Shown piece by piece: positions 56,401 through 64,000 of a stretch of DNA of 64,000 nucleotides (its first letter is position 1; each line of letters opens with the position of its first letter). This DNA comes from Oikopleura dioica. Lineage: Eukaryota; Chordata; Appendicularia; Copelata; Oikopleuridae. A program made the position numbers and the translations under genes. The stretch is from contig OU015566.1 of assembly GCA_907165135.1 (NCBI GenBank), positions 3,164,501 to 3,228,500 of the forward strand, in the 5' to 3' direction. The notes under the pieces were generated by a model, which was not told where the DNA came from, ran no database searches, and saw only the letters and a program-made list of their open reading frames with translations.

Positions 56401-57495
56401 AGTAGACCGGTTCTTCGATACGATCGGGCAGGATTTTTCCAACCACGTTGTTGCTATCGTTTTTCTGTTGAGAACTCAGTAATTCGCCTCGGCTCTTTCG
56501 AATAACTTGATTTTCTAAGATTTTTCGGCGATCTTCAATCGCCGTTAATGTTGCATGCTTGCTGACTTCAATTCTGTTCATTGACTGAATAATATATGGA
56601 AGTACTGAAGAGTCGGGTCGTGATGGAACGATTGAAGCGATAAATGAACGTTTTGCATCAGTTGATATCTCCGCGAATCGAGGGACAAAATCTTTGAGAA
56701 ATTCAATTTTCACGAGTCCAAGTGAGTAAAACACAGATGTTATCGTCTTTTCATCAAGCTGTTTGATGATGGATTCGATGCGTTTTTTTGTATGTTTTAT
56801 CAATTTATCCTCAGCTTGACATTGACGTGCAATTTTCCGATTGATAAACTGTTCTTCCTCCTCCAGTTCTTTTGAAAATTTTGCTTCTTCATATCGACGT
56901 TTTCTGTCATCTTTAGAATATTCTTTTTTTTTATCAGAAAGTTGAACATCTTTGTCGAAGATTTCCCAAAGTTCTTGAGAATTTTTTTCGTCAGTTCGAT
57001 CTTTGCGAAAATTCAGCGTGCATAAAGATGCGTGCGAGGGAAAAATTGACGCGGGAATAAACATAAGACAGCATCTGCACTGGATTCCATTGCAAGTACT
57101 TTTATGTTCAGTAAAAAATCTTGTTTTTGCGATCTTTTCCGAGCAAAAAATGCACTGAACACGCTTCAGATTTTGACTTGAGCGACCTATAAATATTCAT
57201 TAGTTTTTATAAAAATTTGCTACTATCACCTCTCGGAAAGTCTTTTATTGGAACTTTGATTTCTTGAGGCGAGTGATGAGCCCTTCGATATTTACATTTA
57301 CCATGAAGATGACTGTTATATTCGTCTGGAAGAAGAAAAATTTTGCCGCAAGAACGACATTCAGTTCCTAGAATCATTTCATACAATTATTGATAAATTT
57401 TTACGCCCTACCATTGCAGGTAGTTTCGTGTTCGGAATAATCAGTATTTTTGAAGAATTTAGCGCATTTACAACACTGCTTGAATTCGGGATAAT
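53483..57495 (-). CDS. Zinc-finger transposase-like protein with C-terminal Ulp1-like (C48) peptidase domain
   Basis: About nine exons with 41-180 nt introns. Four C2HC-type fingers come first (QCCKCAKFFKNTDYSEH, ECRSCGKIFLLPDEYNSH, QCIFCSEKIAKTRFFTEH, QCRCCLMF). A basic helical part follows, then a core with FYVSEHLLNKFRPINVVI, QCQCENC and CNRCNHKC. The transposase-like signature is ILAVSDNSGGEFKNRFSLSI with SHGKSLIDGYHG, as in RNase-H-fold transposases of animal DNA elements (SDG..FKN...HGK..DG.GG). After a (SQ)n-rich spacer, the C-terminal domain has the C48 residues His (KGHFVVAGLL), Asp (ILYDHAD), Gln and Cys (PQNADDCGPH). No ATG precedes the fingers. The frame can be spliced to the membrane-protein exons above 57.5 kb. 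Confidence 0.65.
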
Positions 57496-57531
57496 CTTGA
57501 AATATCTTTATTTATAGAAAAAAATCGAAAA

Positions 57532-58006
57532 TTAACCTTTTAAGTCACTTATTATAACCAGTGGTCCGACGATTGATCTTTTAACTGCATCTTTTCTGAT
57601 AATTTGATTCAAAAGGGTGAGTGATATTAAAAATATCGAGACAACTGATCCGATGAATATTGTAAACCAGATCATTCTAAGAATAAAAGTCAGAAGATAT
57701 TTTCTAAAATTCAAATATATTTATCATACAGAAACTCAACAAATAGTATCATTGCAACAACAGAAACGTAAATATAATTCTTTTTTACAAATTTCAAGAG
57801 ATAAGCAAGAAAAATAATCTGAAAAAGCCTCGGACTTATAAGCATTCGGTAGAGATGACGCTGGAGTTGGATTAAACTGCGTTCGTAGACGTTAAGATCG
57901 AGATGACTTAGAGGAGCTCCGTCGCTTTATATAAAATATTTTAATTCGAAATGCATCATTGTGATAAACATTACCTTTGAAAAATGATGAGCATAATGAG
58001 AAGCAT
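57532..58006 (-). CDS. Small multipass membrane protein with signal peptide
   Basis: Starts at ATG 58004-58006 with MLLIMLIIFQSDGAP. An intron GTAATG..ATAAAG joins to LSHLDLNVYERSLIQLQRHL and hydrophobic stretches (FQIIFLAYLLKFV, VSVVAMILFVEFL). A very short 26-nt GT..AG intron then joins to LLTFILRMIWFTIFIGSVVS and IFLISLTLL. Without further splicing the frame stops at TAA 57532-57534. A GT donor two codons earlier can join it in phase to the zinc-finger exon at 57495, so this could be the N-terminal part of that gene. No family is recognised. Confidence 0.45.
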
Positions 58007-58055
58007 TGGATCAATTTAATAATGAAAATCTGAATAAAAATACAATAATTTTTTA

Positions 58056-60560
58056 TTACAAACTTTTAATAACAAATTGTAGAACAAACATAATTGAGAG
58101 AACAATCATAACAATGACAAGAAATATTTTGATATCACTAATTAGAATTCTAAAAAATGATTTTGCAGAAGAAAAAACATTTTCTGAGCGATTGGACAAA
58201 AAGTTATCAATGTGGGTATAAGTTAATTCAGTTAAATTAAATCCGTTTGAAAGCATGGTAAGAGCACTATGCGACCATGAGTATGTTTCCGGGGTTAAAG
58301 ATGAGAATTGATACATGTTATCAAGCTTCGCTGGCGTAAGAGTATATGAAACCATTCGCTTAGGAATAAGGAAGGTCTGCATTTTTATCACTGCGTTATA
58401 GCTTCTTGAATATCTTGGTAGGCATATCATTCCCGCTTAAAAAAAATTTAGACGCTCACTTACTGAAATAGTTTTTACCTTGACTTCGAACTTTCTCATT
58501 GGTTTTTATTTCAGCATATGTATCATGTCCACTTTCGATACAAATACGATCAGAATGATAATGAGCACGGCCGAAAGTGAAAGCAGACTGAGAGATACGA
58601 ATATGCTGGTAAAGTCCGAATCCTTCTTTTGAATTTCTCATTTTACAAACATATGCTTCACCAATACCCCGCTCGCATCTTAATAAATTCATTAATAATA
58701 AAAATCATTGATAAACAAACCTATCTCTTTTAAAAGATCGAAAATAATGTTGATTATCCCGATGCTCGCGCACAATTATTGCATTGCTGAAATCGGGCGA
58801 TTCGTAAGCATCAGCGTTAACGCGTCCGCGCGACTCGACTTTGACTGCATTGTATCGGGAAATTTTCGCAGGCATTTTTATCTCCACTGAGCAATATTTG
58901 TGAATAAAATTTAACCTGGCATTTTACTTGAGAGTTGAAGTCCAAGAAAAGTTTGATTGTCTTTATAAAGACTCAAGGAAGGCTCATCTATTTTGAACAA
59001 ATAATTTGCAACTAAAAATATAAATAGAAATTTTAGACATAGAAATACCGATAAGCTCGCAGGAGTGGTCTATTAAATGCTGCCTTTCAACTGTCGTGTT
59101 CTGATTCTGGCTCGCTCTACACAAAGATTTGAATAACCCTTGGGTATGGTAATCTAAAGATTGTTAATAAAGAAATATTTTGATAATATACCGATATCCT
59201 CGCACGGCTGACTGTTTGTAAGCAGACATTTGACAAAATTCGACAGTGCCTCGAATCGATGCATGTTGTCATCAACTACTTGCTCCCACTCAACTGAGTC
59301 GGCTTTTGCTTGTATTTTTAAACTATCATCATTCTTGAATGGTGTTGATCGGAAGTCATCAATAGCAACAGCAAGTTTTTGTTGGTTCTTTTTTAGTTCC
59401 TGTAATGCAACATTCACTCTTTTCTCCAAGTCCTCGGTTTGTTTATGAGCTTAATTTTGAAGTTCAGATTTTCAATATTTTAAAATTTCAGAACCTCGGT
59501 AGGAGCCAAAATAGGGGAGTGAAAAACTAATTTCGTCCACTGCTGCAGTCAAATCGAACCCCCTCTTATGTTTATCTTGAAAATCATCATTTTCAATACG
59601 CTCATCGGAAATAACATAATCAAGGATTGAGTTTGTCTTCATTGAAATTTTGAGAGAGTCAACGTAAGCGAGCGCCAATTTTAAATCCAGTAAATTTTCT
59701 TTTTGACAAAAAATGAACTCATTGTCCACCACACGGTCATTGAAAGTTTTTTTTCTCTCAGCTCGCTCATGTTTTTTGAACTGGAATCCAGGTGAAATGT
59801 ACATCAACTCCTCTTTTTCAGCTGAAGATGTAGTCACGATGAAACTCGACAAAATGAGTCGTCGTATAAGAAAATCGTTTCGATCAGCAAAATTTCGAAA
59901 AGTGAGGAATCGTTGGAATGCCTCAATCAATAGGTCACCGCATAGAGATTTTATGGGCTCACTCGTTTTTCGTGATCTTAAAAAGGGGCACTCAAGATTT
60001 TAGATGTCTTGAAAACAAATAAATATGATAAGAAATTATAAAATGCCTCTTTCCTGACGGACAATTGAAATAATTGATGCGCGTCGCATCCTCCCAAAAT
60101 CTTTGTTACGATGGAATTTAAAAATTCTTCTTGCTGAGGGTTGGATAGCTTAATTTTCTCCACAATTTCGGCTTCAATATTCAAATTGAAAAAGGTCTCG
60201 ATGGAGACAAACATATTTTTAGCAAGAAAATGCGCTTTTTTATGATGACAATCGTATTTACTGAGCTGTATTTAAACGAAAAGCCACCTTTCCTAAAAAG
60301 ACGCCACAAGAAAGGTCAGATGATATCACTGCTTCTCCTGTGTCGGGAAACTGGACACTCATCGAAGAAGGTCCTGGGTATTTAAGGTTCAGCGTGAATT
60401 CGGCGAATTCTTCGCTACCGATAATGACATTTGCCGTATCGTGGATACTAGAAAGAAAGATTTTGAAGAATCTTCTACAGCTGATTAATATTTTTATGTT
60501 AAAATCACTCAAATGGAAACCAATGTATATAAACCAAAGGACTGATTGTTCAATGATCAA
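58056..60560 (-). CDS. Envelope/fusion-like type I membrane glycoprotein (virus- or element-derived candidate)
   Basis: Several exons with short introns. The start at ATG 60558-60560 gives a signal peptide-like N-terminus, joined by an apparent GA..AG intron. The ectodomain has N-glycosylation sites and Cys. About mid-length a furin-like KHKR site (near 59555) is followed by a moderately hydrophobic segment. An amphipathic heptad-type helix follows (59350-59420). The C-terminal region has further Cys, and a strong membrane anchor lies a few residues before the stop at 58056. This order (signal, cleavage site, helical repeat, anchor) is that of class I envelope fusion proteins such as errantivirus or baculovirus F-like proteins. 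Sequence similarity is not demonstrated. The exons appear open, with no obvious frame break, but I have not joined them. Confidence 0.45.
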
Positions 60561-61212
60561 ATTAAAAAATTTAAATATATAAAACGATAAGCAGACATTG
60601 TTTATAATAAATTTAGATAGAAGCTTCTTAAACGGATTTTATCCATAATAAGACAAATAAACTTATTTTGATCATAAATATTTGCTTACGTCTTAAAATT
60701 CGCATTTACTTAATTCCAAAAGGATTTTTTCAATGCTTACTATTCGTCAAATAATTGGTTCGTAAAAAATATATTTAAAAACAATAAGCATGCATTTTGA
60801 ATCGTTAATTTGGAAAAAATTGTCTAAAACGGATTCTATCCATAATTAGACAGGAAAATTATCAATTATCACAAACAGCAGCTTTTGTTTTTAAATAAAT
60901 TTTTATTTTTTTCTTCAAATCTAACACGTCTTAAACGGATTTTAATCCATATTAAGACCAATATTTCTGTATTTATAGTCCTACATTAATGAATAATAAA
61001 TTCTATTCACAATGGGAGTTGAATTTAATTTTATACAATTATTTTACTTTTATCATTTAATCAGCGGTAAAAGTTCTTAAATAAAAAAATATCATATTTT
61101 AAAGTGTGTATCTTTCTCTTAGTTGAAGAGATTTCTGTTAATTTGACAAACAAAATTCGTTGGTTTTTGAGGTCGCAAGTATGACGCTCGCCGAGGCCTT
61201 CATATGGCATAT
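60561..61212. repeat. AT-rich interval with three palindromic CGGATT..AATCC repeats
   Basis: Near-identical ~30-bp palindromes (GTCTTAAACGGATTTTAATC type, ending TTAAGAC) occur at about 60625, 60826 and 60928. A shorter cousin ACGGATTTTAATCC is at 61349. No gene lies between. They sit upstream of the minus-strand element genes. Confidence 0.65.
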
Positions 61213-61666
61213 TTACCACGTATGGAACTGTATCGGACTACCCTCCTCTTTGACCCCTCGACCTTGAACCCGTCTGTCAAATGTTTTTATGAATGATTTC
61301 TGTTACTTATTCAGTCCAAGTGTATCATCGACTCTTTCATGCTGGGTCACGGATTTTAATCCATGAACACCAGAAGTAGTTTTCCGAATCAACTGTCTTG
61401 ACTGATCCCCCAAATACGATTAAGAATACTTACGAGGTTAGAAACGAATCCTCGACCTCAAAAGAATACTTTCGATTGTCAACGAATTCTTGCTCCGCAG
61501 AGCGGCGTTGTCTTATTTCCGACGATGAATTCGTCGCAGACGCATCTGAGCCGAAAAAGACTTTCAGCCCTTCATAGATCTCTCTTTTGTTGTCCCGGAG
61601 TAAGTCCGCTATGAGAGTTGCGGACAAAACTGCGATGACTAGCTGAACAAAAATGGGAAATTGCAT
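61213..61666 (-). CDS. 97-residue secreted protein with dibasic cleavage motif
   Basis: Exon 1 (61434-61666) begins MQFPIFVQLVIAVLSATLIA, a signal peptide, followed by DLLRDNKREIYEGLKVFFG and SEIRQRRSAEQEF, where RQRR is a furin-type site. A 160-nt GTAAGT..GACAG intron joins it to exon 2 (61213-61273), ending GSPIQFHTW. It could be a small propeptide or hormone-like product, but nothing more supports that. The second exon rests on phase and acceptor quality only. Confidence 0.5.
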
Positions 61667-61915
61667 GTTGATGATGATAAAACCAACTCACGTCAAGTTA
61701 TAAAGGCCAATGCCAACTGATAGAAACAACTGATCAAAACATAGCATGATACCGTAGACTTTCATTTTGACACTTATGGCGCTTCAGAAGAGGCGGCGCA
61801 GCAGGTCATCACAACCGCGCTTCTATTTTATCACACTTTGGAAATGACCGATGTGATCGAAGTTTATCCAAAATGGCAATAACGAGCTAATTCTCAATTC
61901 TAAAAATTCTTGTCT
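61667..61915. other. Intergenic sequence
   Basis: No gene or repeat recognised in these 250 bp. Confidence 0.25.
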
Positions 61916-62250
61916 TCAAGCATTCATTCTTCCATCAGGTTGGTCCTCCGGGAGGTCCTCCAGCAGAAAATGGCCAAAATAAGCCGAAAAAATGGCAATT
62001 ACTAGCCCTTGATTATTGTTCAATGACTTTTTGAAATACTTCTCTTCCAGCACATAATCTTCCACCAGATTGGTCCTCCGGAAGATCCTCCAGCAGAGAG
62101 TGACCAAAATTAGCCGAAAATGGCAATTACTGGCCCTTCAAAGCTATTTAATTATCTTTTTAATTATTTGTTTTCCAGCAGTAACTCTTCCACCAGGGTG
62201 GTCTTCCAGGAGGTCTTCCGGCAATTCTCGACCAAAAGTGACCTTAGGTG
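61916..62250. repeat. Three imperfect ~130-bp tandem repeats
   Basis: Units share TTCCACCAGATTGGTCCTCC, GGAAGATCCTCCAGCAG and TGGCAATTACTGGCCC blocks. Identity falls from unit to unit. On the minus strand parts read LLEDLPEDQPDGR, but no gene is supported. Confidence 0.65.
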
Positions 62251-62367
62251 GCCATATACTGGCCAATCACAGCTATATATCCAATATTTTTAGTATAATC
62301 CTCATAAACTATTACATAATGGGTAAAAATAATGAATAACGCAATATTTCATAATTGGGATGAGTTA

Positions 62368-62647
62368 TTTTTGATCTGAAAAAAGATGAAGCGTCCTTGG
62401 ATCATAGAGAATAATAAAGCCCAAAAAAAAACCGAAAAAATAAGTACCCCTGGTCCCTAGGCGAGTTCGTAACTTTTTCTTAGATCGCCCCGCCCACGCT
62501 TCATAATAATGAAATCCCAAAATTTTTTTGCAGATTCATGAATGGCACATCTAGCTCGACATAACTGCACTTTTAGATTTTTGAAAATGATACGTTTACG
62601 ACATTTTGTCAAAACCGAAAATTTATATTTTCACGTCCCATTGTTAC
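62368..62647. repeat. Inverted dispersed copy of the connexin-exon segment at 45.42-45.70 kb
   Basis: About 280 bp are nearly identical to the reverse complement of 45424-45700, including CTTGGATCATAGAGAATAAT, CTAGGCGAGTTCGTAAC and the exon phrase GTCAAAACCGAAAATTTATA. One end falls exactly at the connexin exon border. Confidence 0.8.
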
Positions 62648-63252
62648 ATAAGCAAGAAACAAAACGGAAGGAGTCGAATTTTCAGATTTGGTCGCTTTTG
62701 TCGCTCGATCATCATCTTTATTTTCCTTCTCGTCTTTTTTCGCTTTTTCTAGGGCGTTTTGTCGAGCCTCGCATTCTTGATTGATTCTGAAAGAAGATAA
62801 AAAGGGAGGAAAAAGAAGGATGATCCTACCGATCTTCTTCTTCTTTGAGTTGTGCTTCAAGCTGTTTTCCATCGATTGTTACACCACGGATTGTTTCGTA
62901 ATCCTCAAAAGAACTTGAGCTTTTTTCGAATGAGTCGCCCTCTTGACGGTCCTTCCTGACTCAGGAAAAGTAAAACGCCAGATTCAACAGGTCGCGACAT
63001 GTTTAAATAGATGTGCAAATTCACAGTCACGGGCGCAGACTCTCAAATAAACTCTCCTACCTTTGAGTAGTCGATCTTTTCTAGGTCTTCTTTCAGCGCT
63101 CTCAGTTTTGCGGTGTATTCATTTTCGATCTTGGCCTTGTCTTTTTCAAGTTCTTCTAGCCGCAACTTTCGTGCAATCGCGATTTTTTGCTTCTTGTCAC
63201 TAGAAATGGCAGTATTTGCGATTGCCTCTTCTTTTGGCTTGTCACCTGACAT
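62609..63252 (-). CDS. Small charged helical protein whose C-terminus comes from a dispersed duplicate
   Basis: Starts MSGDKPKEEAIANTAISSDK (ATG 63250-63252). The next part is a charged helix (RKLRLEELEKDKAKIENEYT, AKLRALKEDLEKID). A ~110-nt intron and a 43-nt intron join exons with SFEDYETIRGVTIDGKQLEA and ECEARQNALEKAKKDEKEN. The last codons (VTMGRENINFRF) and the TGA lie inside the antisense copy of the connexin exon. The original C-terminus may thus have been replaced. No family is recognised. Confidence 0.5.
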
Positions 63253-63410
63253 AGACGACAAAAAGCATAATTGGGAGACAAACGCAAAGCATTTGAATCG
63301 CCCAATATCCATTTGGCGTGATTGGGAAGAATTGATTGATGCACATTCTAGCGCAACCAGGCGTTTTTGTGTCGCATTCTAGATCTGACCCTCCAAAGGC
63401 GCTACCGACG

Positions 63411-63778
63411 ATGGAGAATAGAAGGAGAAGTCTTTATACAGGGTTTTTGATTGAAATTATGTTTCCTTGTATGAGTTATCAAAGCCCGTTCCTTAGTGCT
63501 AGAAAAGTCGAAATCCAGTATTTGCCCAATAAGGTTGTATGCTTCTGAGTCTCTTGCAGGTAATTCTCTATCACATGCCACCCTGCCATGATTCAATCCC
63601 TCTGTTATCAATTCTGTATCTTTCAAAATTCGCGAGAGAAAAATCGTATTTGAAGAGAGATTTGGTAAAAAATGTTTATTTCCTCCGGCAGCAAACTTTG
63701 GAGCCCACAGACATGATTTTGTCACGTTACATTGAATTGACGCGAATAAAAACGCAGGAAGAATTTCAATGCAAATAA
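63411..63778 (+). CDS. Unrecognised protein of about 100 residues
   Basis: Exon 1 starts MENRRRSLYTGFLIEIMFPC. A 54-nt GT..AG intron (donor after SARK) joins in phase to a second exon reading VILYHMPPCHDSIPLLSILY and VKNVYFLRQQTLEPTDMILS, ending at TAA 63776-63778. An alternative donor would leave a 26-nt intron. There is no signal peptide, and no domain is recognised. Confidence 0.4.
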
Positions 63779-63846
63779 CAGTTTTGCTGATCTTTTTATT
63801 TTTTGATTTATAGTGGTCATTCGCTTTTTTCTTGGAGGAAAGATGG

Positions 63847-64000
63847 TTAATCCTCGTTGTTGTTTTCTGAAGATTCGAGTCGGTTTTCGAGCTTTTCTTG
63901 AATCGCGCCGATGATTGATCCCAACCAAGCGAGGCTAGAACATTTGATGAAAAAAGCCAAAAGAAGAATGTTTTCATACCCGAGATAAATGAAAATCACA
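63847..64000 (-). CDS. C-terminal end of a membrane protein, possibly a two-pore potassium channel
   Basis: The visible 3' end consists of an exon entering from the window edge, a 45-nt GTATGA..TTCTAG intron (63935-63979), and a last exon ending at TAA 63847-63849. The joined frame gives one membrane helix (VIFIYLGLAWLGSIIGAI) and an acidic tail (EKLENRLESSENNNED). The GLAWL phrase at the end of a last helix recalls K2P channels, but with so little sequence this is weak. The gene extends beyond the window. Confidence 0.4.
   Translation of the reverse strand, partial: VIFIYLGYENILLLAFFIKCSSLAWLGSIIGAIQEKLENRLESSENNNED

Noticed and set aside
58056-60560. Env gene of an LTR retrotransposon
   Set aside because: No gag, protease, reverse transcriptase, integrase or LTRs are found on either side; the downstream neighbour is a DNA-transposase-like gene.
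63402-63977. 192-codon minus-strand frame with signal-peptide-like start (MKTFFFWLFSSNVLAS)
   Set aside because: Its first codons are the intron GTATGAAAAC..TTCTAG of the gene entering from the right edge; the rest is antisense to a plus-strand gene.
1-64000. tRNA, rRNA or other structured RNA genes
   Set aside because: I looked for tRNA B-box-like GGTTCGA phrases and rRNA-like stretches; the few hits (about 12990 and 21105) lack a matching A box or cloverleaf.

Overview
The window reads as compact nuclear DNA of an animal, most likely an appendicularian (larvacean) tunicate such as Oikopleura or a relative. Coding exons are separated by very short introns (mostly 41-50 nt, GT..AG, often ending in TTTCTAG). 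Several reading frames can only be joined with GA..AG introns. Most genes lie 0.1-1 kb apart on alternating strands. Chordate-type families are present: a connexin-like fragment, a KCNE-like subunit, a galactose-3-O-sulfotransferase and an NR5A nuclear receptor. The species call is inference; no marker gene fixes it.

Layout. 0-13.5 kb holds mostly secreted or membrane proteins of unknown role: a trefoil protein, a type I membrane protein, a multipass protein with a hAT-like MITE in it, a 588-residue type I protein, small proteins, and a gene with a marine-invertebrate extracellular domain. 14-25 kb holds MITEs and one long minus-strand astacin metalloprotease gene with LDLa and cysteine-rich modules. 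25.5-41.2 kb is gene-dense: receptor tyrosine kinase, KCNE-like protein with a stop/start-overlapping upstream ORF, a tiny Cys/His-rich protein, Gal3ST with a large pentanucleotide repeat in an intron, PLAT-like proteins, NR5A paired head-to-head with an unknown gene, a coiled-coil protein and KRI1. 41.4-45.5 kb is a tandem duplication of a small secreted-protein gene plus a connexin 3' part; copy 1 lost its C-terminus to a hAT-like MITE. 46-48 kb holds inverted-repeat elements and a processed RPL12 pseudogene. 49.4-50.5 kb is a SENP-type SUMO protease; beside it a decaying coiled-coil gene runs into a 1.5 kb satellite of 56-bp hairpin units.

53.4-61 kb is the most unusual part. A minus-strand block encodes a zinc-finger, transposase-like protein with a C-terminal C48 (Ulp1-like) peptidase domain, then a small multipass protein with a signal peptide, then a type I glycoprotein laid out like an envelope/fusion protein (signal peptide, furin-like site, coiled coil, C-terminal membrane anchor). 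Palindromic repeats follow. I read it as a candidate large mobile or virus-like element; no ends, polymerase or integrase were identified. 61-64 kb returns to ordinary small genes, one of which ends inside a dispersed copy of a connexin exon.

All exon joins were made by eye from splice sites and frame continuity. Start exons are unresolved for several genes and are marked so.
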